The translations under genes and the position numbers were made by a program. This document shows, piece after piece, positions 35,568-43,432 of a DNA stretch of 64,000 bases; positions within the stretch are counted from its first letter, which is position 1; each line of letters opens with the position of its first letter. A model generated the notes under the pieces. That model worked only from the letters and a program-made list of their open reading frames with translations. It was not told where the DNA came from and did no database searches. Source of the stretch: Devosia oryziradicis (GTDB lineage Bacteria; Pseudomonadota; Alphaproteobacteria; Rhizobiales; Devosiaceae); contig NZ_CP068047.1 in assembly GCF_016698645.1 (NCBI RefSeq), forward strand, positions 2,577,001 through 2,641,000, given 5' to 3'.

Positions 35568-36644
35568 ATGAACGTGGTGAAAAAAACGCCGACGATTCAA
35601 GACGTTGCGCGTTTCGCCAGCGTCTCGACAGCCACTGTCAGCCGCGCCCTGACCAGCCCGGAAAGGGTCAGCGAGCACACCCGTGCGCGGATTTCGGAGG
35701 CGGTTCGCGTCACCGGATATACGCCCAACCAATCGGCTCGTTCACTGCGACAGAAGACGGCCCGGACAATCCTGGTTGCGCTTCCAGATATCGGCAATCC
35801 GTTCTTCTCGGTGATCTTGGACGCGGTGGAGCGGGAAGCAGCTGCACGGGGCTATGGAGTGCTGGTGGCCAACCGGTTTTCGGGCGGCGATTCCGGCGTC
35901 CGGATGCGCGACTATTTCATGTCCAATCGCGTGGATGGCCTGCTGCTGTTTGATGGGTCGGTCGACCTGGAGCAGCTGATGCTGCTGACCGGCGGGCCGA
36001 CGCCATTTCCGCTCATCGTGGTATGCGAGGAAATTCCCCACGCGCCGTTTCACACGGTCAAGACGGACAACAGCTATGCCGCAGAGCGCGCCACTCGCCA
36101 CCTGATCGAGCTGGGGCACCGCCGAATCGGCCATGTCAGGGGGCCGCAGGGCAATGTGCTGACGATGGAGCGCGAGGCCGGCTTCCGGCGGGCAATGGAG
36201 GCGGCGGGTCTCGACACGCCGCCCCAATGGCTGCTGCCCGGGGCCTTCGAAATGGAGGCCGGCGCGATGGCCGCGCAGCACTTCATGGCGCTGGACAAGC
36301 GCCCGACAGCAGTCTTCGCGGCCAATGACGAAAGCGCAATCGGCTTCATTTCGGGCCTGAGACAGCATGGTCTCGACTGTCCCGCCGACGTCTCGGTTGT
36401 CGGCTTCGACGACCTGGCGCTGTCAGCCCATGTCTGGCCGCCGCTGACCACGATGCGGCAACCGCGGGCGGCGCTGGGCCGGATCGCGGCCGGCGCGCTG
36501 ATCGACGTCATCGAAGGCGAGCGGAATAGCCGGGTGCCCATGCACATGGTGCTGAGCTCGGAAATGATCGTGCGCGGCAGCACATGCCGCCCCCCTGCCC
36601 CTGCGACACCGTTGCTCCAGCCGGCCGATCTCGTCCTGCCCTGA
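35568..36644 (+). CDS. LacI-family transcriptional repressor of the adjacent sugar operon
   Basis: A 358-residue LacI/GalR-family repressor. The helix-turn-helix is TIQDVARFASVSTATVSRAL (about residues 9-28) and the hinge helix is NQSARSLRQKTARTI near 54-68. The periplasmic-binding-like effector domain follows, including the conserved GHRRIGHVRGP and VFAANDESAIGF segments and VSVVGFDDLALS. It is divergent from the transport operon with 228 bp between starts, containing the two palindromes at 35435-35483. Probably derepressed by the imported sugar or a catabolite. Confidence 0.92.
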   Translation: MNVVKKTPTIQDVARFASVSTATVSRALTSPERVSEHTRARISEAVRVTGYTPNQSARSLRQKTARTILVALPDIGNPFFSVILDAVEREAAARGYGVLVANRFSGGDSGVRMRDYFMSNRVDGLLLFDGSVDLEQLMLLTGGPTPFPLIVVCEEIPHAPFHTVKTDNSYAAERATRHLIELGHRRIGHVRGPQGNVLTMEREAGFRRAMEAAGLDTPPQWLLPGAFEMEAGAMAAQHFMALDKRPTAVFAANDESAIGFISGLRQHGLDCPADVSVVGFDDLALSAHVWPPLTTMRQPRAALGRIAAGALIDVIEGERNSRVPMHMVLSSEMIVRGSTCRPPAPATPLLQPADLVLP

Positions 36645-36703
36645 CCGGCGCACAAGGGGCGTTTCCTTTGGACAGAAATCGGGTAAAGGGGGGCACCTGC
36701 GCT

Positions 36704-36780
36704 GGTCCCGTAGCTCAGCTGGATAGAGCAGCAGCCTTCTAAGCTGTTGGTCGGGGGTTCGAGTCCCTCCGGGATCGCCA
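36704..36780 (+). tRNA. tRNA-Arg (TCT)
   Basis: Acceptor GGTCCCG (36704-36710) pairs with CGGGATC (36770-36776) with one G-U pair, followed by discriminator G and an encoded CCA. The anticodon stem CAGCC/GGCTG-type arm encloses loop CTTCTAA with anticodon TCT; the T loop is GGTTCGAGTCC. Its 3' half, from 36732 onward, is repeated in degraded form at 38392-38441. Confidence 0.95.
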
Positions 36781-37074
36781 GGTCTTCAACAACTTAGAAA
36801 TTGCAGCGCCTCTGTGGCTCCGGTGCGGCTGACATAGGGGTGGCGCGCGGCTCTGATCAGGGGCCATTTGCCTCGCTTCCACGGCTAACTTTGCTAATCG
36901 CCCCATCGGCGCTTTGATAGAGGCCCAGTAAACCCACAAGTGAACGATTGACCTCGAGCACCCCTGCCGTGCCCCCCAGCAGTTTCGCCGCTTGGGCGCT
37001 GAATCTCAATTCTGATAGGGGTTTCGCAGAATTGCAGAGGCGGGTTAGTATCCGCCCCCAATGGGGGATCTCGG

Positions 37075-38196
37075 ATGAACAAACTTACTGACGCGCAATC
37101 CACGTACTTGGATTGCGTAAGAGGCATTAGCGCTGTGGTCGTCCTTGTCGGACATACCCTGACTGCGCTGCCCTGGGACTCAGTTGTCGGCACTCGCTTT
37201 GCGGTCCAGCGCTATGCCGTGGTCGTGTTCTTCATTTTGTCAGGGTTCTTGATAGCGCAGAAGACAATGGAGCGGGTCGCGCAATACAGTTTTACCGAGT
37301 ATTTTGTAGACCGGTTTGCCCGGATTTTTGTGGCCTTCGTGCCTGCGCTCATTTTTGTCGCTATGGTGGACAACCTGTTGATTTCACCCTTCCATGCGCT
37401 TGCGCCAGATCCATTGACGCCCAGTACCTTCATCGCGAACCTGCTGATGCTGCACCATACGCCGTTCAATCGGTTCTTCGAGTGGTTACCCAGGTTCCAG
37501 CCATATGGAACGGGACGCCCCTTCTGGACCATCGCGGTAGAATGGTGGCTCTACATGTTGTTCGGTATAGCGTTCTTTGCGCGCCGAATGAGGGGTGGCG
37601 AAAAGCTGCTTGCTGCCATCCTTATCATACCCGCCTTCGCTGTTGTCCTCTACTTCACGGCGTGGGAGTCAATTGCCCTAGTCTGGTTTGTGGGAGCTGG
37701 TGCAGGCATTGCGTTTACGGTCGCTTCTGACAAGTGGCGGGCCATCGCTAGGCCAGTGGCTGGCATGGTTGGGTTGCTGTCGCTGGCAGCCCTCGCCTTC
37801 CGCGCTGGCCGTTTGTGGCCTGCGGAGTCGTTCAACGCCCTTGACCTGCAACTTATCATCTTCACAGCCCTAGTTTTCCTCGCTGGGCTCGCTTGGGTGA
37901 ACGATGCGCCAATTGCGCGTGCCCTTATTGCCTCTCGCCGGTTCTGGGTCTGGCTGGCGGCGATTTCCTATTCGCTCTACCTCACTCACCACACCGTTCT
38001 AGGGGCTTACGTCTATCTGGTTGGGGTAAAGGGCTGGTGGGACTTCGCCGCGATATGCGTCATCAGCTTTGTGGTGGCGATCCTATTCACCTGGGCGTTT
38101 GACCGCCATCACAAGAAAGTGGCGGCACGGTTGAAACGATGGGTGGCAACCCGCAGCGGCGCTCAGGTGCCGCCGCCGATGACAGAAACCGTGTAG
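37075..38196 (+). CDS. Acyltransferase 3 family membrane protein (in tRNA-flanked segment)
   Basis: A 373-residue multi-spanning O-acyltransferase of the OafA type. The N-terminal signature YLDCVRGISAVVVLVGHTL carries the Asp, Arg-Gly and His; VVFFILSGFLIA and PFWTIAVEWWLYMLFGIAF (the W-x-x-x-x-E motif) follow, and the C-terminal AISYSLYLTHHTVLGAY element is intact. It probably acylates a surface glycan. Upstream lie 294 bp after tRNA-Arg in which I see no gene, promoter box or integrase remnant. Base composition looks somewhat more AT-rich than flanking genes (more TTT, ATT codons), which fits acquisition. It is the only gene between the tRNA and its partial copy. Confidence 0.85.
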   Translation: MNKLTDAQSTYLDCVRGISAVVVLVGHTLTALPWDSVVGTRFAVQRYAVVVFFILSGFLIAQKTMERVAQYSFTEYFVDRFARIFVAFVPALIFVAMVDNLLISPFHALAPDPLTPSTFIANLLMLHHTPFNRFFEWLPRFQPYGTGRPFWTIAVEWWLYMLFGIAFFARRMRGGEKLLAAILIIPAFAVVLYFTAWESIALVWFVGAGAGIAFTVASDKWRAIARPVAGMVGLLSLAALAFRAGRLWPAESFNALDLQLIIFTALVFLAGLAWVNDAPIARALIASRRFWVWLAAISYSLYLTHHTVLGAYVYLVGVKGWWDFAAICVISFVVAILFTWAFDRHHKKVAARLKRWVATRSGAQVPPPMTETV

Positions 38197-38537
38197 GTAC
38201 CGAAGCGGCGATGGAGCGGGTGCTACTAGTTCGGCGACAATCGTCGACGTGTCTGCGGCAGACACATAGCGATAGTAGGTTATGTCTGACGTGACGTTGT
38301 GGCACCGAGAATTGCCCGGTGCCAAGAGGCTTTGCTGCAGGTACCTTCGCGTTCTGGTGTGCCGTGCCGCCAGCTCCGGCGGATCAGAAATCAGCCTTCT
38401 AAGCTGTTGGTCGGGGTTCGGGCACCTCCGGGATCGCCAGGCGGACCTTGTTTTCCGCGTGCCAGCCGGCCCCGATGTTCAGCAAGCGTTCAGCGAGGGG
38501 GTGGGATAGGCGGCGCCGAAACAGGAGCGTCTTACCC
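38197..38537. other. Non-coding stretch after the acyltransferase
   Basis: No credible gene in these 341 bases. A short hairpin GTGTCTG/CAGACAC lies at 38249-38265 and could end the acyltransferase transcript. The partial tRNA-Arg copy occupies 38392-38441, with weaker tRNA-like similarity back to about 38371. Confidence 0.6.
38392..38441 (+). repeat. Partial degraded copy of tRNA-Arg 3' half (candidate attachment-site scar)
   Basis: The 50-base stretch repeats 36732-36782: 25 bases from CAGCCTTCTAAGC onward are identical, then one G is missing and three bases differ, then CCTCCGGGATCGCCAGG is identical and runs 2 bases past the CCA. Upstream, AGCTC and GGAT of the D arm recur at matching offsets, so this may be a decayed whole tRNA. 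It cannot fold as a functional tRNA. Direct repeats of a tRNA 3' end are the classic mark of tyrosine-integrase elements, but no integrase is present. Confidence 0.75.
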
Positions 38538-38933
38538 ATGCGTCAATCAATCCTGGCCCTGGCGGCCGTCATCGTTCTGTCTGCGCCAGCCGCGGCGACG
38601 GAATGGATTTATTGCGGCGATACGGCCGGCGAGGTCCAGATAGGGCTGCTGGCGGGTCACTTTCAGTTTCTCGAGGTCAACCGCGCCAATTTTAGCGTCG
38701 GCGACGAGCAGTGGTCCACCAACCCGGAGTTGGAACCCGGCAAGCCGATCGCCATCGGCCAGCACTATAGCGGCGACAACCAGTTGCTGATCGACCTGAC
38801 CGATGTGAATGCGGAAGAGACCTTGGCCGAACTACGCATCTTCACGGCCGATGAGGGCGAAGACTATGTGCAGGGCGGCGTCCTGCGGGTTCCGGGCTAC
38901 GGCGCTTGGGTTGTTTCGTGCGAAGGACCGTAA
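38538..38933 (+). CDS. Small secreted protein, unknown (paralogue 1 of tandem pair)
   Basis: A 131-residue exported protein with signal peptide residues 1-20 (ILALAAVIVLSAPAAA). The mature part starts EWIYCGDTAGEVQIGLL and ends AWVVSCEGP; its two cysteines, near each end, could form a disulphide. It pairs with the next gene, one base downstream, whose product has the same layout (MCSGADGVEF start, AWAVTCDVG end). I recognise no characterised family. The ATG at 38538 has CAGGAG upstream; the frame is open earlier but lacks a signal peptide. Confidence 0.75.
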   Translation: MRQSILALAAVIVLSAPAAATEWIYCGDTAGEVQIGLLAGHFQFLEVNRANFSVGDEQWSTNPELEPGKPIAIGQHYSGDNQLLIDLTDVNAEETLAELRIFTADEGEDYVQGGVLRVPGYGAWVVSCEGP

Positions 38934-38934
38934 G

Positions 38935-39327
38935 ATGAACCGGATCGTGCTTGCAGCCGCGTTGTCGGCGATCGCCACCCTCCCCGCGGTGGCCGGCGAA
39001 GGTCTCATGTGCTCGGGTGCCGATGGCGTCGAGTTCCACCTGCCGCTGGCCGGTGGCACCGGGCTTTACCCTCTTGGTGCCGAGATCACGGTGGGCGACC
39101 AGGTCTGGACGACGGATGCACAGGCCAAGGGCGCAACGCTGATCACCCCTGCCCAGTCGATCGGCATCGACGATCGCTATTACTTCGATTTCGCCGATCC
39201 CAATCTCGAGGGGATCGTCGCCAGGATAAGGCTGTTCGGCGCGACGGGCGGCGATGAGCCGGCAATCGGTGGTACGCTTGCTATCACCGAGCGCGGAGCC
39301 TGGGCCGTCACATGCGATGTCGGCTGA
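38935..39327 (+). CDS. Small secreted protein, unknown (paralogue 2 of tandem pair)
   Basis: A 130-residue exported protein with signal peptide residues 1-20 (NRIVLAAALSAIATLPAVA). It shares with its upstream neighbour the order Cys near the mature N terminus, FxVGDEQW/ITVGDQVWTT strand, Pro-x-x-x-IGxxxxY middle, LAELRIF/VARIRLFGA strand and AWAVTC end, so the pair arose by tandem duplication and then diverged. The start at 38935 is 1 base after the preceding stop, with AAGGA overlapping the end of that gene. Function unknown; periplasmic location likely. Confidence 0.75.
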   Translation: MNRIVLAAALSAIATLPAVAGEGLMCSGADGVEFHLPLAGGTGLYPLGAEITVGDQVWTTDAQAKGATLITPAQSIGIDDRYYFDFADPNLEGIVARIRLFGATGGDEPAIGGTLAITERGAWAVTCDVG

Positions 39328-39411
39328 CACAGCCATGGCGCAATTTTCAGCGAAGGAGTGAACCGCCCGGTGTCAGGCACGTTGGGACTGAAGTGAACTC
39401 AAGGAGCCACC

Positions 39412-39576
39412 ATGTCCAACACCAAGCAAGATCGCGCCCGCGTCGCCGGCGGGCAGGGCCATGAAGTCAGATACGAAGCCGGCAAGACCGGCGCCTCCAA
39501 GACCGAGGTCAAGGATGCCGTGAAATCGGCAGGCAACAGCCGCAAGGCGGTCGAGAAGAAGCTGGGCTCGAAATGA
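39412..39576 (+). CDS. DUF3606-like small protein
   Basis: A 54-residue basic protein resembling DUF3606: a loose front (KQDRARVAGGQGHEVRYEAGK) and a helical second half TEVKDAVKSAGNSRKAVEKKLG, the signature part of that domain. Function is unknown in the family. The ribosome-binding site AAGGAG is at 39401-39406. The stop overlaps the next start (ATGA), so the following two small genes are likely co-translated. Confidence 0.75.
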   Translation: MSNTKQDRARVAGGQGHEVRYEAGKTGASKTEVKDAVKSAGNSRKAVEKKLGSK

Positions 39577-39782
39577 GCCGCGATGGCCTGCCAACCGGTG
39601 CGGGGACGGCCGGAAAGAACGATGTCGCTGACCCTCATCCAGCCGCGGAAGAAGACTATGACAAGATACCCCGTCCCGGCGGGACAAAGTCGCGAGGCGA
39701 ACATGACCCCGGCGCCAATTCCTACCTCCATGACGGAAAGGCACCGCCGCGCCCCAGGAACAGGGGAGCCGGACCGCAATGA
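39573..39782 (+). CDS. Hydrophilic small protein, unknown
   Basis: A predicted 69-residue polar, Gly/Pro/Asp-rich protein (PHPAAEEDYDKIPRPGG, then KAPPRPRNRGAGPQ) with no hydrophobic segment; probably disordered. I recognise no family. Support comes mainly from position: its ATG overlaps the DUF3606 stop by four bases and its stop overlaps the next start by four bases, forming a translationally coupled trio. Confidence 0.5.
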   Translation: MSRDGLPTGAGTAGKNDVADPHPAAEEDYDKIPRPGGTKSRGEHDPGANSYLHDGKAPPRPRNRGAGPQ

Positions 39783-39991
39783 TTTCGGTCGCGATAGAGG
39801 ATGAACTGCTCGACGGCCTCGAGCAGTTCATTGCGGATCGGGATGAGCCGCCACGGGGCAGGATGACCTACGACGACGCCGTCAATGTGATCGTGCGCGA
39901 CTGGTTGATGAGCCAGGGCTATGTACCGCTGCCAGGCGAGGCCGACGGCATCACCCCTGCCCTGGAGGCCGCGGACGTCCCCGAGGCGTGA
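39779..39991 (+). CDS. Ribbon-helix-helix-like small protein
   Basis: A 70-residue protein whose layout fits a CopG/Arc ribbon-helix-helix fold: a short strand ISVAIED, helix ELLDGLEQFIADRD, then helix TYDDAVNVIVRDWLMSQGY. Such proteins bind DNA as dimers and often autoregulate or act as antitoxins. No toxin-like gene is paired with it; the gene upstream is unidentified. It overlaps the preceding stop by four bases (ATGA). Confidence 0.6.
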   Translation: MISVAIEDELLDGLEQFIADRDEPPRGRMTYDDAVNVIVRDWLMSQGYVPLPGEADGITPALEAADVPEA

Positions 39992-40107
39992 GCCGGAAGC
40001 CGTTCTGATAAAATTGCTTCTACCCCATTGACCCGGTGCTAACGGCATTCCTGGGCAAGGCGGAGGCTTTAAGAGTTCGGCAAGGCCGGCGCCGCTAGCT
40101 GGACCAC

Positions 40108-40389
40108 ATGCGTGATATATCCAACCTCCTACCCGGCAAGTCGGGCCTGCGGCTCGAACGCCGCATCGCGCCGCGCCGAAACACCGCCATCGCGGCCGTA
40201 ATTACCTTCGGACACAGCAGAATGGACTGCATTATCCGTAACGTTTCCGATACGGGTGCCAAGCTCGAAGTGGCCAAGGTGGCCGGCATACCCGACGTGG
40301 TGCTGCTCCATGCGCCCGGCCATCGGCCGCAGACGTGCCGCGTGGTTTGGCGTGCCCTCAAGGAAATGGGCGTCGAATATCGCGACTAG
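40108..40389 (+). CDS. PilZ domain protein
   Basis: A 93-residue single-domain PilZ protein, expected to bind cyclic-di-GMP. The RxxxR element is in RLERRIAPRR (about 16-25), and the second ligand motif (D/N)xSxxG is NVSDTG at about 45-50, so both halves of the site are intact. Small stand-alone PilZ proteins act as adaptors in motility or exopolysaccharide control; the partner is not evident. It ends four bases inside the convergent ArsR-type gene. Confidence 0.85.
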   Translation: MRDISNLLPGKSGLRLERRIAPRRNTAIAAVITFGHSRMDCIIRNVSDTGAKLEVAKVAGIPDVVLLHAPGHRPQTCRVVWRALKEMGVEYRD

Positions 40390-40769
40390 AAGTCGAACCC
40401 CATCTGGGACGCTGCCTTCGGTGCCGGCTGGGGCGTCGGCGCCAGTTGCGGCGGCCCCGCCACAGGCTTGACCGCGCGGACGGGTTTGGCCGCGGGTTTC
40501 TTGGCCCTGTCCCCCTGCACCGCATCCAGCCAATCGCGCACAGGCCGAAGTTTGGCCGGGTGAAGGGCGTAGCGGTTTTCGCGACCGGCTTTCTTTTCAC
40601 TGATAAGCCTCGCCTCTTTGAGCACCCGCAGGTGTCGGGAGATCGCCGGCCGGCTGATATCGAAAGAGCTCGCCAACACGTGCACCGGCTGCGGCCCATT
40701 CCGTAGGATTTCGACTATGCGGCAACGGGTTGGGTCAGCCAATGCGATCAGGACGGTGATAGGCGGCAT
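40386..40769 (-). CDS. ArsR-family winged-helix regulator with Pro/Ala-rich tail
   Basis: A 127-residue ArsR/SmtB-type repressor. The winged helix spans residues 4-80: ALADPTRCRIVEIL, then HVLASSFDISRPAISRHLRVLKEARLI and the wing KAGRENRYALHP. No metal-binding CxC motif is present, so it is not a classical arsenic sensor. The last 40 residues are a low-complexity Pro/Ala/Lys tail ending SQMGFDF. It is convergent with the PilZ gene, overlapping by four bases. Its operator and target are unknown. Confidence 0.82.
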   Translation of the reverse strand: MPPITVLIALADPTRCRIVEILRNGPQPVHVLASSFDISRPAISRHLRVLKEARLISEKKAGRENRYALHPAKLRPVRDWLDAVQGDRAKKPAAKPVRAVKPVAGPPQLAPTPQPAPKAASQMGFDF

Positions 40770-40937
40770 AGGAATTCCATGATGTTCCCCGCTGGTTAGT
40801 AACGGGGGAGTTACCCGTCAAGCGCCTGCCTTGTTCCGCAACGGGTTATTCACCAAATGCGTTGAGTTGGGACCCGCGCGCTACTGGAACGGCGATCCCG
40901 CAATAATCTGGTCACTTCCGTGCGCGACCGTGGACAC

Positions 40938-41633
40938 ATGGAGATGCCAGTGCGGAACGCGGCAACAAGATATTCGTGGTGGAGTCGTGAGCAGCGGCCC
41001 TTCAGCCGAGCCGAGCTGGTTGTGGACGGTGTTGTTCACGTCTTCGGACTCGTGGTCGCAATCGCGGCCGGGTCTATTCTGCTGGCTTTTGCCATCCTCC
41101 AGACCGCGCCGGAAGCCGCCCCGGCCCTCGTGGTTTATGTCGGCTCGCTGGTGGCCGTGCTGGGCGTATCGCTGGCCTACAATCTCTGGCCCGTTTCGCC
41201 GGTCAAGAAACTGCTCGCGCGGTTCGACCAGGCCGCTATCTTTCTTTTCATTGCGGGGACGTACACGCCGTTCCTCGCGGTGCTGGGCGGGACGACGGCC
41301 GGCATACTGATGACCACATTTGTGTGGGGCGCCTCGTTGATCGGCGTGGCACTGAAGCTGATCGTGCCCGAACGCTTCGGTCGGCTAGCGATCGGGCTTT
41401 ATCTCGCCATCGGCTGGAGCGGGGTGCTGGTGTTCCAATCGCTGGCGCAGACCTTGCCGCACTCAACGCTATGGTTGCTGCTGGCGGGCGGCATCACCTA
41501 TTCGCTGGGAATCGTCTTCCACCTGTGGGAGCGGCTCAAGTTCCAGAACGCGCTGTGGCACGTGTTCGTGGTGACCGGCGCGAGCCTGCATCTATGGGCC
41601 GTCATCGACTGCATGGTCATCCACCGGCTCTAA
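40938..41633 (+). CDS. Haemolysin III / PAQR family membrane protein
   Basis: A 231-residue seven-helix membrane protein of the HlyIII (progestin and adipoQ receptor-like) family. Typical elements are the first-helix SRAELVVDGVVHVFGL with conserved His, the second-helix LAYNLWP, LARFDQAAIFLFIAGTYTPFL and the last-helix HVFVVTGASLHLWAV. Bacterial members are poorly understood; some affect membrane homeostasis. The ATG at 40938 is chosen; GTG 40920 and ATG 40944 are alternatives. It converges on the DUF192 gene, stops being 4 bp apart. Confidence 0.86.
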   Translation: MEMPVRNAATRYSWWSREQRPFSRAELVVDGVVHVFGLVVAIAAGSILLAFAILQTAPEAAPALVVYVGSLVAVLGVSLAYNLWPVSPVKKLLARFDQAAIFLFIAGTYTPFLAVLGGTTAGILMTTFVWGASLIGVALKLIVPERFGRLAIGLYLAIGWSGVLVFQSLAQTLPHSTLWLLLAGGITYSLGIVFHLWERLKFQNALWHVFVVTGASLHLWAVIDCMVIHRL

Positions 41634-41637
41634 GCGG

Positions 41638-42120
41638 TCAGTTGACCGGCTTGGCCACCAGGGCGTGTTCCATCGTATCGCCTGGCTTGAGGCCGATTTC
41701 GACCGACCGGCCGCCCGGTATTTCCAGCACGAACTGCACCGGCACTTCCGAGGGAATGGACGTCACGTCGTGCGGGCGGGCATTGACGTGGATGGTCTTT
41801 ACCACCCCGTCGGCGCCTACGAAGATCATGTCGAGCGGGATGAAGGTGTTCTTCATCCAGAACGACACCTCGCGCTCTTCCTTGAAATCGAACAGCATGC
41901 CGGCGTCGTCGGCCAATTCGGTGACGAACATCAGGCCCTTTGCGCGCGATTCAGGCGTGTCCACAACCTCGACGTTGAAGCTGTAGTCACCGGTGGAGGA
42001 GTGCAGCACCAGCTTGCCCTCATCGCTGCACGCCGCCAGCGGCAGTGCCACCATAGACACAGCCATTGCCACCGCGGCGCGGCGCAGCACCGGGGTGAAG
42101 CCTTGGGCAAACAGGGTCAT
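41638..42120 (-). CDS. DUF192 family protein, probable lipoprotein
   Basis: A 160-residue exported protein. The N-terminal region has a signal peptide whose lipobox LAAC ends at about residue 31, so it may be a lipoprotein. The DUF192 domain shows TPESRAKGLMFVTELADDAGMLFDF and the hallmark FWMKNTFIPLDMIFVGADG. Function is unknown in the family. It follows the cold-shock-domain gene by 12 bp on the same strand, an arrangement common in Hyphomicrobiales. Confidence 0.88.
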   Translation of the reverse strand: MTLFAQGFTPVLRRAAVAMAVSMVALPLAACSDEGKLVLHSSTGDYSFNVEVVDTPESRAKGLMFVTELADDAGMLFDFKEEREVSFWMKNTFIPLDMIFVGADGVVKTIHVNARPHDVTSIPSEVPVQFVLEIPGGRSVEIGLKPGDTMEHALVAKPVN

Positions 42121-42132
42121 GAGGTGATTATC

Positions 42133-42756
42133 CTAGTGGGAAGACGGTGCGTCGCCCCAACCATCGGGCCGGATTTCGGCGACCATAAGGCCCTTGGGAC
42201 CATTGCCATAGCGCACCAGCACAAACTGGCCGGGCCGAAGCTCGGTAATGCCGAAGCGGCGCAGGGTTTCCATATGGACGAAGATGTCGGGCGTGCCCTC
42301 GCCGGCCGACAGGAAGCCGAAGCCGCGGATGCGGTTGAACCATTTGACCTCGAGGCGCACCATGCCCGAAGTCGGCTCCACCACAACATGGGTGCGCGGC
42401 GCCGGCATCTGGGCCGGGTGGCGGGCGGTTGACTCGTCCATCGAAAGAATCCGGAAGGCCTGCAAGCCACCAGGGCGATTGAGCGCCTCGACGACGATGC
42501 GCGCCCCTTCATAGGCAGTCTGGTAGCCATCGCGGCGCAGACAAGTCACATGCAGCAGCACATCGGGCATGCCATTGTCGGGGACGATGAAGCCGAACCC
42601 CTTGCCCGCGTCAAACCACTTGATGGCCCCAGAGACTTCGATCGTCGCATCAGGCCCGGCATCCGCCGGGGACAAGGCGTCACCACGGCTGGACGACCGT
42701 GCCCCGGAAGACAGCATCGCCGCATCGTCGCCTTCGCCAGTGAACTTGGCCCCCAT
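42133..42756 (-). CDS. Cold-shock protein with two cold-shock domains
   Basis: A 207-residue nucleic-acid-binding protein with two cold-shock domains. Domain 1 (about 41-105) has GAIKWFDAGKGFGFI with RNP1 KGFGFI and RNP2 VLLHV; domain 2 (about 138-200) has EVKWFNRIRGFGFL and DIFVHM. A 40-residue Ser/Ala-rich front and a Pro-rich linker separate the parts. Double-CSD proteins of this kind are typical of alphaproteobacteria. The ATG at 42756 is chosen; the frame is open to 42810. The DUF192 gene follows within 12 bp. Confidence 0.88.
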   Translation of the reverse strand: MGAKFTGEGDDAAMLSSGARSSSRGDALSPADAGPDATIEVSGAIKWFDAGKGFGFIVPDNGMPDVLLHVTCLRRDGYQTAYEGARIVVEALNRPGGLQAFRILSMDESTARHPAQMPAPRTHVVVEPTSGMVRLEVKWFNRIRGFGFLSAGEGTPDIFVHMETLRRFGITELRPGQFVLVRYGNGPKGLMVAEIRPDGWGDAPSSH

Positions 42757-42932
42757 AGTCCCAAAGCCCTTCGTACTCGCCTCGCCGCCGCGAGGTACTC
42801 CACAAGACACCTGTCACACTGTGTCCGATTCAAGCGTCGTTGTTAAGACTTTGTTTAGAATTGCAGCGGTTGCGGCGCACACCGTGGCTTGCTAGGCCAC
42901 CTGCAACGATTTCGCCAACAAGGAGACGTGCC

Positions 42933-43349
42933 ATGAAATACCTGCACACCATGGTTCGGGTGACCAATATCGAGGAAAGCCTGCGCTTCTACTGCGAGGG
43001 CCTTGGCCTGGAGGAAGTCCGCCGCACCGAAAACGAGAAAGGCCGGTTCACGCTGATCTTCCTGCGCGCGCCGGGGGATGCCGGTGGCGAAGTGGAACTG
43101 ACCTATAACTGGGATCCGGAAGAGTATACCGGCGGTCGCAATTTCGGCCACCTGGCCTATCGGGTGCAGGATATCTATGGGTTGTGCCAGCATCTGAGCG
43201 ACATGGGCGTCACCATCAACCGCCCGCCGCGCGATGGGCACATGGCTTTCGTGCGTTCGCCCGACGGCATCTCGGTCGAGCTCATTCAGGACGGTACCCT
43301 GCCCCCGCAGGAGCCCTGGCTGTCCATGCCCAATACGGGGAAATGGTAG
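42933..43349 (+). CDS. gloA: Lactoylglutathione lyase (glyoxalase I)
   Basis: A 138-residue VOC-fold metalloenzyme that converts the methylglyoxal-glutathione hemithioacetal to S-lactoylglutathione. All four metal ligands are visible: His5 (KYLHTMVRV), Glu in GEVELTYNW, His in FGHLAYRV and Glu in ISVELIQ. Length and the NFGHLAYRV and DGISVELIQ motifs are those of Ni-type GloA. The AAGGAG at 42920-42925 fixes the start. A hairpin with a T-rich tail ends the gene. Confidence 0.94.
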   Translation: MKYLHTMVRVTNIEESLRFYCEGLGLEEVRRTENEKGRFTLIFLRAPGDAGGEVELTYNWDPEEYTGGRNFGHLAYRVQDIYGLCQHLSDMGVTINRPPRDGHMAFVRSPDGISVELIQDGTLPPQEPWLSMPNTGKW

Positions 43350-43353
43350 CGTT

Positions 43354-43400
43354 AGCGGTTCGCTAACCCTGACGCTTAGCCGGTGGTTAGCGAAACCGCT
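43354..43400 (+). terminator. Probable gloA terminator
   Basis: AGCGGTTCGCTAACC (43354-43368) pairs with GGTTAGCGAAACCGCT (43385-43400) with one bulged base, 4 bases after the gloA stop, and is followed by GGTATTTTAG. A long loop and a short U-rich tail make it a fair, not perfect, intrinsic terminator. Confidence 0.6.
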
Positions 43401-43432
43401 GGTATTTTAGCGACTTCACAGGACTGGTCATT

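Noticed and set aside
36781..37074. Possible integrase remnant next to tRNA-Arg
   Set aside because: Frames in this stretch show no tyrosine-recombinase motif; one minus-strand frame simply translates the tRNA itself.
39779..39991. Antitoxin of a toxin-antitoxin pair
   Set aside because: The fold pattern fits ribbon-helix-helix, but neither neighbour resembles a toxin, so the label is not supported.
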